Shown piece by piece: positions 17,965 through 27,769 of a stretch of 64,000 nt of DNA. The stretch's first letter is position 1. Each line of letters begins with the position of its first letter. The notes below the pieces were generated by a model. The model worked only from the letters and a program-made list of their open reading frames with translations. It searched no databases and was not told where the DNA came from. Origin of the DNA: Pseudomonas sp. ABC1 (GTDB taxonomy: Bacteria; Pseudomonadota; Gammaproteobacteria; Pseudomonadales; Pseudomonadaceae); the NCBI RefSeq assembly GCF_013395055.1, contig NZ_CP058349.1, forward strand, positions 3,905,501 through 3,969,500, written 5' to 3'. Both the position numbers and the translations under genes were made by a program.

Positions 17965-18301
17965 TCGCGATCCCGACCAGCCCCTCTACGCAACACGCAT
18001 GAACCCATCCATGGGGCTCTTCGTCGGCGTCCCTGCCGACGAAGGTTGCTACGAGGGTCTGGTCGGGCTCGCGGCAAATACCGAAGTGACCATAGGAAAA
18101 AGCTACAACTCCGTCGCTCCCGCGCAGGCGGGAGCCTAGGTGCGCAAGGCTAAGGCCCGCGGGCTTCTTCCTACAGTCGCCGCAGAAGATGGCTGTGCGG
18201 GTGCCAGGTGGCGGGATGGGGCCTTCGCCGCCAGGGATGGCGGCGAAGAGCTACAGGGATGTATTCACGCGTGCCCCGTCCCGCCATCTGGCATTCGCAC
18301 A
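17965..18301. repeat. MITE-like palindromic repeat, copy 2, plus nested 29-base inverted repeat
   Basis: Bases 17965-18155 are nearly identical to 9910-10114. They have TIRs at 17972-17986 and 18053-18067 (one mismatch), the CTTCGTCGGC hairpin and the CTCCCGC hairpin. Next comes a larger palindrome: the 29-base arm 18194-18222 (TGTGCGG...GGGGC) pairs with 18273-18301 with a few mismatches. Nested inside is CTTCGCCGCC/GGCGGCGAAG at 18223-18248 with a six-base loop. The same arm occurs once at 10143-10171. This occupies most of the 567-base gap between the ABC permease and dacB; nothing coding is seen. Confidence 0.85.
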
Positions 18302-18405
18302 GGAGCGACGAACACAAGGCCACCGCGTCGTGGGCCAGGCAAAAGACGTATCGGACAGTAATGCGCGCAGGCGCGGTCTTGCTCACGGCAAGACTGCGCC
18401 TGCTT

Positions 18406-19851
18406 TCAGCGGGCCTGGCTGTAGAGGTTGATCAGCACCTGATCGAGCACCGCAGAGGCGCCCCAGGGGCGTGGGTGATTGAGGATGGCGACCACCGCCC
18501 AGACATCGCCGTGCTTGTCGCGGCTGTAGCCGGCGATGGCGCGGACGGTGTTGAGGGTGCCGGTCTTGATATGCGCCTGGCCGGCGACGCCGGTATTGAG
18601 CAGTCGCTTGCGCATGGTGCCGTCCCGGGCGGCGATCGGCATGGATGAGATGAACTCCGCGGCGTAGGGGCTGCGCCAGGCGTTCTGCAGCATGGCGCCA
18701 AGCTCGCGGGCGCTGACACGTTCGGCGCGCGACAGCCCTGAGCCGTTTTCCATCACCAGGTGCGGGGAGATCATCTTGTTCTTCGCCAGCCACTGGCGGA
18801 TGACCCGTTGCGCCGCCTTGGCATCGTCACCGTCGGCATCGTTGCGGAAGCTGGCGCCGAGGCTCAGGAACAGTTGCCGGGCCATGGTGTTGTTACTGTA
18901 CTTGTTGATGTCGCGGATGATTTCCACCAGGTCGGGCGAGAGGGCCCTGGCCAGCAGGCGGGCATCCTTCGGCACGGTGCCCAGGCGATCATGGCCCTGG
19001 ACATTGCCGCCCAGTTCCTTCCAGATGGCGCGTACTGCGCCCGCCGCATAGTGTTGGTGGTCGAGCACGGAGAGGTAGGTCTGCGAGCTGCAACCGACGT
19101 GCAGCTTGCCGCTGACGACCACGGTGACTTCGCTGCCGTCGGCATTCTTGATCGGGTTGTAGACGACCTCCGGCCAGCCGGGGCATTTGGCGGCGGGCAG
19201 GCTCTGCACGCGATTGTCGATGCGTACCGTGGCGATCGGCGGTTCGACGGCGATCTCGACCTTGCCGGCATCGTTACGCGCGACGAAGCGCATGGCCTTG
19301 AGGTTGACCAGCAGCGAATCCGGCCCGACCAGGTAGGGCTTGTTGCTGTCGCCGCCGTCATCGTCGAATTGCGGCAGTTCTGGCTGGACGAAATAGTTGC
19401 GGTCGAGCACCAGGTCGCCGGTGACCTGGCGCACGCCATTCGCGCGCAGGTCCCGCAGCAGCAGCCACAGGCGCTCCATGTTCAGCTTGGGGTCGCCGCC
19501 GCCCTTGAGGTAGAGGTTGCCATTGAGGACTCCGTCCTTGAGCGGGCCGTCGGCATAGAACTCGGTGCGCCACTGATGGGTCGGGCCGAGCATCTCCAGG
19601 GCGGCGTAGGTGGTCACCAGCTTCATGGTCGAGGCCGGGTTGACCGAGACATCGGCGTTGACGATGGTCGGGGTGGCGTTGCCAGTCAGTGGCAGCATCA
19701 CCAGGGAAAGCGCGGAGGACTCTATCTTGTTGCGCTTGAGCGCCTGCTCGACGGCGGCTGGCAGGGTCTGGTGGATCGGGGCGGCCAGGGTAGAAAAGGC
19801 CAGGGGGGCGGTCAGGGCACCCACTACGAGATAACGAAAAAATCTTCTCAT
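18406..19851 (-). CDS. dacB: D-alanyl-D-alanine carboxypeptidase/endopeptidase (PBP4)
   Basis: This 481-residue class C penicillin-binding protein is of peptidase family S13. A signal peptide occupies residues 1-24 (MRRFFRYLVVGALTAPLAFS, cleavage after TLA). The catalytic motifs are SxxK at Ser74-Lys77 in NPASTMKL, SxN in NKYSNNTMA, and KTG in IKTGTLN. It removes terminal D-Ala and cleaves peptide cross-links in periplasmic peptidoglycan. In Pseudomonas, loss of dacB can induce AmpC. No ribosome site stands out before the ATG; the in-frame upstream codons carry no signal sequence. It is divergent from yggL with a 182-base gap that should hold both promoters. Confidence 0.94.
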   Translation of the reverse strand: MRRFFRYLVVGALTAPLAFSTLAAPIHQTLPAAVEQALKRNKIESSALSLVMLPLTGNATPTIVNADVSVNPASTMKLVTTYAALEMLGPTHQWRTEFYADGPLKDGVLNGNLYLKGGGDPKLNMERLWLLLRDLRANGVRQVTGDLVLDRNYFVQPELPQFDDDGGDSNKPYLVGPDSLLVNLKAMRFVARNDAGKVEIAVEPPIATVRIDNRVQSLPAAKCPGWPEVVYNPIKNADGSEVTVVVSGKLHVGCSSQTYLSVLDHQHYAAGAVRAIWKELGGNVQGHDRLGTVPKDARLLARALSPDLVEIIRDINKYSNNTMARQLFLSLGASFRNDADGDDAKAAQRVIRQWLAKNKMISPHLVMENGSGLSRAERVSARELGAMLQNAWRSPYAAEFISSMPIAARDGTMRKRLLNTGVAGQAHIKTGTLNTVRAIAGYSRDKHGDVWAVVAILNHPRPWGASAVLDQVLINLYSQAR

Positions 19852-20033
19852 GGTGAAAATAGTCTGTGCAGGGTGTGAAGAGGACAGGCGGCCGTCACGA
19901 ATCCGCTTTTGAAGTCGGCCATTGTACGGACTATCGTGCCGCTTGAGACATCCCGTCCTGTGCTTTGATCGCCTTGTCATCGCCTAGCTGGTAGAGTGCG
20001 CGCCACCACCACCTGTAGAGAGGATGCACCCCC

Positions 20034-20375
20034 ATGGCGACCAATCGTTCGCGTCGTTTGCGCAAGAAGCTCTGTGTCGACGAATTTCAGGAACTGGGTT
20101 TCGAGGTCAACCTGACCTATAAGGAAAATGCCGGTGACAGCGAGCGCGATGACTTCCTCTATGCCTTCCTGACTGCACTGGACGGGCTGGAACTGGGCTA
20201 TGTCGGCGGTGAAGACTATGGCTTCGTCTGCCTGGCCCGTCGTGGCTCGGTCAACGATGAGCAGCGTCAGCAGGTGCAGACGTGGCTCTCCGGCCGTGGC
20301 GAACTGGCTGAGTTCACCGCCAGCCCGCTGATGGACGTCTGGTACCCGGAAAGGCCGGTCAACGTCACTGCGTGA
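20034..20375 (+). CDS. yggL: YggL family 50S ribosome-associated protein
   Basis: This 113-residue protein belongs to the DUF469/YggL family, with the start MATNRSRRLRKKLCVDEFQE and the conserved ELGFEVNL segment. E. coli YggL has been found bound to the 50S subunit. GAGAGGATG precedes the ATG. The gene is beside dacB as in P. aeruginosa (PA3046/PA3047). Its 3' end overlaps the convergent FUSC gene by 11 bases. The exact role in ribosome assembly or hibernation is not settled. Confidence 0.9.
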   Translation: MATNRSRRLRKKLCVDEFQELGFEVNLTYKENAGDSERDDFLYAFLTALDGLELGYVGGEDYGFVCLARRGSVNDEQRQQVQTWLSGRGELAEFTASPLMDVWYPERPVNVTA

Positions 20376-21453
20376 TCCCTCCAGCAGAGGCCTTCGTGCC
20401 TCTGCGCTCCCTGAGCCGGTCGAGTCCTTTTGCCACGAAGTGCATCACGACGATGACCAGCAGGCTCAGTCCCACGCCCAACGCGGCATTGATCAGCCTG
20501 ATTTCCGGCAAGTGCCAGTCATTGGCCAGGGTTTCCGCCAGCAGCAGGAAGCACAAGGTCGTCTGTAGCACGAACAACCCATAGTGATTGGCCTGGAATG
20601 CCCGGCTGAGCATGATCATCGGCAGCATGATCATCACCATCAGGGGTGGGTCGGACAGGCTGTGCCCCATGTAGATCAGCGCCGTGGCTGCCGCGAGTAT
20701 GCCCAGGCTGGCTTGTAGCGCCCGTAGCAGGCTGTCGCGCAGGTCCATCTGCAAGGTGGTGAATACCGCCAGTGTCAGCCAGTAGCCGCGAGGCAGTTCG
20801 GCCAGGTTGACCAGCAATCCCGCTGCCGAGCAGGCGACCAGGTAAGTCAGCGCATGCAGTCGCCACTGCCGGATCGGCGTACGCCGGGCCTGCCGGTGCA
20901 GGGTGCGGATGATGCTCATCAGGCGTGGCATGTACGGCCACATGCGCAGGCCATGCAGGCCACGCAGACCGAATGCCAGCAAGGTGACCCAGAGGCCGCC
21001 GAGGGCGAACAGCACGGCGATGGCCTGCGGGTTGTTGAAGTCGGCGATGCCGTACTGACCCTGGCCCAGGCACAGGCAGATGGCCAGGCCGATACCCAGT
21101 TTGCCCGCCTCGCTGCCGTAACGCTGCAGCCAGGCCAGTAGCAGGCCGTAGAAGGCGAACAGTCCCAGGCTGATCAGCGGATGAGGTGCGGCCCAGAAGC
21201 CGAGCCCGGCGCTGGTGGCGCCAAGAAAGATCAACAGCAGCATGCGCAGCATGCCGAAGCGGTGCAGGGGGTTGGCCTTGGCGGCCTGGAAGGCACCGAC
21301 CGTCGCCCAGAGAAAGCCCGGGTGGCCGCTGAACAGGCCCAGCAGCAAGGGCAGGGCGCAACCAAGACCGGCGACCACGGCGGGGCCCCAGGCGGGGCGG
21401 CCGGGTTGCCAGTGCAGGGTCTGTCGCAGGAATCTGGGTTTCGTCTTGGCCAT
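20365..21453 (-). CDS. FUSC-type inner-membrane protein
   Basis: This 362-residue protein has about ten hydrophobic helices in two clusters separated by the basic segment HRQARRTPIRQW. The pattern resembles the N-terminal half of FUSC (fusaric acid resistance/YccS-like) proteins: GHPGFLWATVGAFQAAK and the second half LPRGYWLTLAVFTTLQMD. The second motif, RGYWLTLxVFTTLQ, is typical of FUSC repeats. Substrate and direction of transport are unknown. The stop overlaps yggL by 11 bases, and the start lies 4 bases from the dgt stop, so it is probably in one transcript with dgt. Confidence 0.78.
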   Translation of the reverse strand: MAKTKPRFLRQTLHWQPGRPAWGPAVVAGLGCALPLLLGLFSGHPGFLWATVGAFQAAKANPLHRFGMLRMLLLIFLGATSAGLGFWAAPHPLISLGLFAFYGLLLAWLQRYGSEAGKLGIGLAICLCLGQGQYGIADFNNPQAIAVLFALGGLWVTLLAFGLRGLHGLRMWPYMPRLMSIIRTLHRQARRTPIRQWRLHALTYLVACSAAGLLVNLAELPRGYWLTLAVFTTLQMDLRDSLLRALQASLGILAAATALIYMGHSLSDPPLMVMIMLPMIMLSRAFQANHYGLFVLQTTLCFLLLAETLANDWHLPEIRLINAALGVGLSLLVIVVMHFVAKGLDRLRERRGTKASAGGITQ

Positions 21454-21457
21454 TGCG

Positions 21458-22789
21458 TTATACCGGACTGGAGCGACCAGTCATCTCTCCCGCCATTTCC
21501 GTGGCATAGCTGTCGGTCATGCCGGCAATGAAGTCGATCATGCGCAGGAAGGCTTCATAGAGCGAGCAGGTCGGCGAGGGTGCATTGTTGCCGAGAAGAT
21601 CGAGAATGCGCTGGTTCTTGAAGGACAACGATTTGCCGCCATGCTGCTCCAGTGCCGCGCCGCAGAATGCATTGAGCAGAATCTCCAGGGTGGTGTAGGC
21701 GCCGATCTCGTGCAGGGTCTTGCGCTTGTCCTGAAATATCTTCTCCCGCGCCATGGCCTTGGCGCGCAGCACGCATTGCTTGGCCGGGCCATGCATATGC
21801 TCGACCAGGTCGCCGGCAAGCTCTCCGGCAAGCAGGCTGGATTGCTGGTCGACAAAAGCCTTGGCTGCCGCGTTGGTCAGGTGTTCGATGGCCTTGCCGC
21901 GCAGGATCGCCAGCTTGCGCCGGCGTGAGTCGCGTGGCCCGAGTTGGCGGTAGGTTTCCGGCAGGTCGTCGCCGACCAGACCCAACAACAGCGCTTCGAC
22001 TTCCGCGTACTCGAGCAGCTCCATTTCCAGACCATCTTCCAGGTCGATCAGGCCGTAGCAGATGTCGTCGGCGGCTTCCATCAGGTACACCAGCGGGTGC
22101 CTGGCCCAGTGCTGGTCCTGCTGCAACGGCATACCCAGTTTGCTGGTGATCTGCTCGAGGATCGGCAGTTCTTTCTGATAACAGCCGAACTTGTGCTTCT
22201 TGTAGCCCAGCGCGTGCGCGTGGCGTGAAGTCCAGGGGTATTTCAGGTAGGTGCCCAGGGTGGCGTAGGTCAGCCGGGTGCCGCCGTCGAACTGGTGGTA
22301 TTCCAGTTGCGTCAGCACCCGGAAGCCCTGGGCGTTGCCTTCGAAGTTGAGGAAGTCATCGCGCTGCGCATCGTCCATGTCGTCCAGCCAGCCGCGTGCG
22401 GCGGCCTGTTGGAACCAGTGACGAATGGCGTCCTCGCCGGAGTGACCGAAGGGCGGGTTGCCGATGTCGTGTGCCAGACAGGCGGATTGCACGATCATGC
22501 CGAGGTCGGCTGGGTCGCACCAGGCGGGCAGTTCGCTGCGCAATACTTCGCCGACGCGCATGCCGAGCGAGCGTCCGACGCAGCTCACTTCCAGCGAGTG
22601 GGTCAGGCGCGTGTGGATATGGTCGTTGCTGGATACCGGGTGCACCTGTGTCTTGCGCCCGAGGCGGCGAAACGCACCGGAGAAGATGATGCGGTCATGG
22701 TCCTTGTGAAAAGGACTACGGCCCGGCTCCTGGGAGCTGTGCAGCTCCTTGCCGAGGCGTTCGCGGTTGAGCAGGGTATGCCAATCCAA
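21458..22789 (-). CDS. dgt: Deoxyguanosinetriphosphate triphosphohydrolase-like protein
   Basis: This 443-residue HD-domain enzyme hydrolyses dNTPs to nucleosides and triphosphate. Metal ligands are seen as His64 in TRLTHSLEV and His107-Asp108 in AHDIGNPPFGHSGED. The start MDWHTLLNRERLGKE and the R-P-F-H-K-D-H-D-R-I segment are typical of the group. The upstream sequence GAGAGAAGTC offers a weak ribosome site. It reads into the FUSC gene four bases downstream. P. aeruginosa PA3043 is the expected counterpart. Confidence 0.93.
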   Translation of the reverse strand: MDWHTLLNRERLGKELHSSQEPGRSPFHKDHDRIIFSGAFRRLGRKTQVHPVSSNDHIHTRLTHSLEVSCVGRSLGMRVGEVLRSELPAWCDPADLGMIVQSACLAHDIGNPPFGHSGEDAIRHWFQQAAARGWLDDMDDAQRDDFLNFEGNAQGFRVLTQLEYHQFDGGTRLTYATLGTYLKYPWTSRHAHALGYKKHKFGCYQKELPILEQITSKLGMPLQQDQHWARHPLVYLMEAADDICYGLIDLEDGLEMELLEYAEVEALLLGLVGDDLPETYRQLGPRDSRRRKLAILRGKAIEHLTNAAAKAFVDQQSSLLAGELAGDLVEHMHGPAKQCVLRAKAMAREKIFQDKRKTLHEIGAYTTLEILLNAFCGAALEQHGGKSLSFKNQRILDLLGNNAPSPTCSLYEAFLRMIDFIAGMTDSYATEMAGEMTGRSSPV

Positions 22790-22907
22790 TGACTTCTCTC
22801 CTGAGCATTCAGTATGACCGAGTATCAGAATGCCAGACTTCCATTCAGGTCACACCGGGACGTCCGCCCGTCCAGGCCGATTCTGCGGGGGTAGGTGTAT
22901 GAGCGAG

Positions 22908-22946
22908 GCCATGCAGGCGACAGCGTGCTTCGCCTGCATGGCTTTT
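22908..22946 (+). terminator. Strong hairpin with T-run on the plus strand
   Basis: GCCATGCAGGCGA at 22908-22920 pairs with TCGCCTGCATGGC at 22930-22942, followed by TTTT. The flanking genes are on the minus strand, where no T-run follows, so its use as their terminator is doubtful. It may mark the end of the yqjDEK transcript in a bidirectional way. Confidence 0.5.
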
Positions 22947-22958
22947 CTGTGCCCGTGG

Positions 22959-23261
22959 TCAGGAGCGCTGCTTGCGCAGCCCCTGGATGATGGGGTAAGC
23001 CGCGAGGGCGATTCTCGCCAGTTGGCCGACCCGTCCCAGGCGCCGGCCGAACAGGCCGAGCACGATCGTTGCGGCGATTGCCAGGGGTTTCCTGGAGGTC
23101 GCCTGCTCACGACGTGCCTCGACCACATTCCTCACCTGGCGCAATGGCTCCAGCAATGGGCGCGCGTTGTAGCGCAACTGCTGGCGGTTCATTTCCATGC
23201 GCAGGCGTACCAGTTCCTTGCGTGCCTGTCGTTGTGCGGCATGACTCAGTGGACGGCTCAT
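22959..23261 (-). CDS. YqjK-like small envelope protein
   Basis: This 100-residue, very basic protein starts MSRPLSHAAQRQARKELVRL, with a helical N-terminal half and a C-terminal hydrophobic stretch (PLAIAATIVLGLFGRRLGRV). It is third in a set whose first two members look like YqjD and YqjE, so the YqjK role is inferred mainly from position. Its ATG overlaps the stop of the preceding gene by four bases. Function is unknown; the E. coli genes are induced in stationary phase. The open frame to 23387 lacks a ribosome site. Confidence 0.75.
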   Translation of the reverse strand: MSRPLSHAAQRQARKELVRLRMEMNRQQLRYNARPLLEPLRQVRNVVEARREQATSRKPLAIAATIVLGLFGRRLGRVGQLARIALAAYPIIQGLRKQRS

Positions 23262-23641
23262 GGCAGTAGGCGCTCCCGGTCGCGGGCGAGTTCCTGCAAG
23301 GTGGCTTCGAATGGCGTGGCACCGGCTTTCACCAGCCGTATGGCGTGCAGGATGCAAACGGCCAGCCCGATGGCATAGGCCGCGCACAGCCCGAGGATCG
23401 CCGCGATACGGTGGTCGTCCCAGAAGACGATGACGACAGCAGCCGACAGCCCCACCAGAATCAGCAGGCTGAGGATCAGGCTGATCCCGGCCAGCAGGAA
23501 CAGGCGGAAGGTACGGGCCTTTTCCTCCTGGAACTCGATGCCCAGCAGTTCCAGGTGCCCTTGCAGCAAACCTGCCAGGGCACCTCCCAGTTTTTTCAGC
23601 GATGGCCCTTGTGGCGCGTCGCTGGATTGCCTTGCATCCAT
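23258..23641 (-). CDS. Phage-holin-family inner-membrane protein, YqjE-like
   Basis: This 127-residue protein has two transmembrane helices joined by a short turn (FLLAGISLILSLLILVGLSA, then IAAILGLCAAYAIGLAVCIL). It has a cytoplasmic amphipathic N-terminus, GALAGLLQGHLELLGIEFQEE. This is the holin 3_6/YqjE pattern (PF07332). It is not a phage gene here: it stands in the housekeeping yqjDEK-type operon. It overlaps the downstream small gene by four bases and follows the DUF883 gene after 23 bases. Confidence 0.85.
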   Translation of the reverse strand: MDARQSSDAPQGPSLKKLGGALAGLLQGHLELLGIEFQEEKARTFRLFLLAGISLILSLLILVGLSAAVVIVFWDDHRIAAILGLCAAYAIGLAVCILHAIRLVKAGATPFEATLQELARDRERLLP

Positions 23642-23664
23642 TCGAATTCCCCTGTCGCAGGTGT

Positions 23665-24081
23665 TCAGCGGCGAGTCAGCAGACCGACCAGAAAGCCCAC
23701 GCCGGCAGCGATGCCGATGGATTTCCAGGGGTTGTCCTGGATGTATTGTTCGGTGTTCTGCAGGGCAGCTTGCCCTTGGTCACGCACGCTGCTCTCGGTT
23801 TCCTTGATCAGCTCGCGGGCCCGTGCGAGGTTTTCGTTGACCTTGTCGCGCAGTTCATCGCTCTGTTCGCCAGCGGTTTCCTGGGTGTACTGGAGCAGGC
23901 GCTCGGTGTCGGCGATCAGGGTGTGGAATTCGTCGATCAGTGCGCTCTGGGCGTTCTGCAGGTTGCGGCGGTGGGCTTCCTTGTCGATCAGCGGCCTGGA
24001 AGGCTCCAGTACGTCGTCGACAGCCTCTTCAACGGCCTTCTTGGCTTTGCTTGCACTTGCCTTGCTTGATTCGACAGCCAT
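23665..24081 (-). CDS. DUF883 (ElaB/YqjD) family membrane-anchored protein
   Basis: This 138-residue protein has a long amphipathic/coiled-coil region (residues 20-110, rich in Glu, Lys and Gln) and ends in a single glycine-rich membrane anchor, NPWKSIGIAAGVGFLVGLL-TRR. This tail is the hallmark of DUF883. E. coli YqjD and ElaB bind ribosomes at the inner membrane in stationary phase. GAGGAGAGG precedes the ATG. It is first of three genes on the minus strand. The 236 bases between it and fabI hold no gene. Confidence 0.9.
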   Translation of the reverse strand: MAVESSKASASKAKKAVEEAVDDVLEPSRPLIDKEAHRRNLQNAQSALIDEFHTLIADTERLLQYTQETAGEQSDELRDKVNENLARARELIKETESSVRDQGQAALQNTEQYIQDNPWKSIGIAAGVGFLVGLLTRR

Positions 24082-24317
24082 TTGCCTCTCCTCATGGTCA
24101 GTTGCGATGGGACGATCGTGTCCCACAGGGTTTCGAGCCCCGGACTGCGGCAAGGTTCCCACTGTTTGCGGGGGCGGGACAAGGGGGAATGAGGCAGGCG
24201 TGCGGCCGAAGATGGAGCAGGGAGGGCGCGCTGAAGGCTGTCGAGCAGGACGAGAGGCCGGGGCCTGTCGTCCTGCGTCGAGCGCTTTCAGCGTGCGATT
24301 GGCTTTCGCCGGAGGGA

Positions 24318-25112
24318 TCAGTCTTCCAGGTTGCCCATGGCGGTGGTGTTGAAGCCGCCATCGACGTAGAGGATTTCACCGCTGATGCCCGAGGCGAGGT
24401 CCGAGCAGAGGAAGGCGCCGGCGTTGCCGACTTCCTCGATGGTCACGTTACGACGCAGCGGAGTCTGCTTCTCGTTGGCGGCCAGCATCTTGCGGAAGCT
24501 GGCGATGCCGCTGGCGGCCAGGGTGCGGATCGGGCCGGCGGAGATGGCGTTGACGCGGATGCCTTCCGGACCGAGGCTACCGGCCAGGTAACGTACACCG
24601 GCTTCCAGGCTGGCCTTGGCCATGCCCATGACGTTGTAGTTGGGCATGGTGCGCTCGGCACCCAGGTAGGAGAGGGTGAGGATGCTGCCGTTGCGCTCCT
24701 TCATCAGCTCGCGACCGGCCTTGGCCAGTGCGACCAGGCTGTAGGCGCTGATGTCGTGAGCGATCTTGAAGCCTTCGCGGGTGGTGACTTCGGTGAAGTC
24801 GCCGTTGAGCTGGTCACCGGGGGCGAAGCCGACCGAATGGACGATGCCGTCGAGGCCGTCCCACTTCTGTGCCAGCGCTTCGAAGACCTTGGTGATGTCT
24901 TCGTCATTGCCCACGTCGCAGGGGAAGCACAGCTCAGGATTGGAGCCCCAGCCGCTGGCGAACTCTTCGACGCGGCCCTTGAGCTTTTCATTCTGGTAGG
25001 TGAATGCCAGTTCGGCGCCTTCACGGTGCATGGCGGCGGCGATGCCCGAAGCGATGGACAGCTTGCTGGCCACGCCGACGATCAGGATGCGCTTGCCGGT
25101 AAGAAAACCCAT
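24318..25112 (-). CDS. fabI: Enoyl-[acyl-carrier-protein] reductase (NADH)
   Basis: This 264-residue short-chain dehydrogenase performs the last reduction in fatty acid elongation. The cofactor-binding start GKRILIVGVASKLSIASGIA and the catalytic pair Tyr159-X6-Lys166 in NYNVMGMAKAS identify it as FabI and not FabV. SVGFAPGDQL contains the glycine that contacts triclosan in E. coli FabI. AAGGATAA precedes the ATG at 25110-25112; the longer frame to 25205 overlaps the neighbouring ABC gene and is not used. In P. aeruginosa the same gene (PA1806) lies next to the same peptide ABC transporter. Confidence 0.96.
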   Translation of the reverse strand: MGFLTGKRILIVGVASKLSIASGIAAAMHREGAELAFTYQNEKLKGRVEEFASGWGSNPELCFPCDVGNDEDITKVFEALAQKWDGLDGIVHSVGFAPGDQLNGDFTEVTTREGFKIAHDISAYSLVALAKAGRELMKERNGSILTLSYLGAERTMPNYNVMGMAKASLEAGVRYLAGSLGPEGIRVNAISAGPIRTLAASGIASFRKMLAANEKQTPLRRNVTIEEVGNAGAFLCSDLASGISGEILYVDGGFNTTAMGNLED

Positions 25113-25116
25113 GTGT

Positions 25117-26742
<1,626 letters not shown>

Positions 26743-26743
26743 G

Positions 26744-27766
26744 TCATTTCCTCGGGTCGAAGGCATCGCGGGCGGCCTCGCCGATGAACACCAGCAGCGT
26801 CAGCATGATCGCCAGCACCATGAAGGCGCTGATGCCCAGCCAGGGCGCCTGCAGGTTGGCCTTGCCCTGGGCGACCAGTTCGCCCAGCGACGGCGAGCCG
26901 GCCGGCAGACCGAAGCCGAGGAAGTCCAGCGCGGTCAGGGTGCCGATGGCGCCGGTGAGGATGAAGGGCATGAAGGTCATGGTGGAGACCATCGCATTGG
27001 GCAGGATATGGCGGAACATGATGGCGCCGTTGCCCATGCCCAGCGCCCGCGCCGCGCGCACGTATTCCAGGTTGCGCCCACGCAGGAACTCGGCGCGCAC
27101 CACATCCACCAGGCTCATCCAGGAGAACAGCAGCATGATCCCCAGCAGCCACCAGAAATTCGGCTGCACGAAGCTGGCGAGGATGATCAGCAGGTAGAGC
27201 ACCGGCAGCGCCGACCAGATCTCCAGCAGGCGCTGGCCGAGCAGGTCGACCCAGCCGCCGTAGAAGCCTTGCAGGGCGCCGGCCACCACGCCGACCACCG
27301 AGCTGATCAGGGTCAGGGTCAGGGCGAACAGCACCGAGATACGGAAGCCGTAGATCACCCTCGCCAGCACGTCGCGGCCCTGATCGTCGGTGCCCAGCCA
27401 GTTCTCGCCCGAGGGTGGTGCAGGAGCAGGCACCTGCAGGTCGTAGTTGATGCTGGTGTAGTCGAACGGAATCGGTGGCCAGACCATCCAGCCGCCTTTC
27501 TCCTCGATCAGTTCCTGTATATAGGGGCTCTTGTAGTTGGCCTGCAACGGGAACTCGCCGCCGAAGGTGGTTTCCGCGTAGCGCTTGAACACCGGGAAAT
27601 ACCACTCGCCGTCGTAGCGCACCACGATCGGCTTGTCGTTGGCGATCAGCTCGGCGCCAAGGCTCAGGCCGAATAGCGCGAGGAACAGCCAGAGCGACCA
27701 CCAGCCACGCTTGTGCGCCTTGAACAGGGCGAAGCGGCGCTGGTTGATGGGGGACAGTTTGATCAC
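26744..27766 (-). CDS. Peptide ABC transporter permease (YejE-like)
   Basis: This 340-residue permease has an N-terminal anchor (WWSLWLFLALFGLSLGAEL), then a periplasmic segment and five helices of the BPD_transp_1 fold. The coupling motif EYVRAARALGMGNGAIMFRHILPN contains the EAA-like loop that contacts the ATPase. GTDDQGRDVLARVIYGFRISV is typical of OppC/DppC-type subunits. It is one base from the ATPase gene and three from the other permease, so the set is one operon. Substrate: short peptides by family; microcin-like peptides are known for YejABEF. Confidence 0.93.
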   Translation of the reverse strand: MIKLSPINQRRFALFKAHKRGWWSLWLFLALFGLSLGAELIANDKPIVVRYDGEWYFPVFKRYAETTFGGEFPLQANYKSPYIQELIEEKGGWMVWPPIPFDYTSINYDLQVPAPAPPSGENWLGTDDQGRDVLARVIYGFRISVLFALTLTLISSVVGVVAGALQGFYGGWVDLLGQRLLEIWSALPVLYLLIILASFVQPNFWWLLGIMLLFSWMSLVDVVRAEFLRGRNLEYVRAARALGMGNGAIMFRHILPNAMVSTMTFMPFILTGAIGTLTALDFLGFGLPAGSPSLGELVAQGKANLQAPWLGISAFMVLAIMLTLLVFIGEAARDAFDPRK

Positions 27767-27769
27767 GGT

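Noticed and set aside
23258..23641. Prophage holin
   Set aside because: Although the domain is named after holins, the gene is in a yqjDEK-type housekeeping operon with no lysis or structural phage genes nearby.
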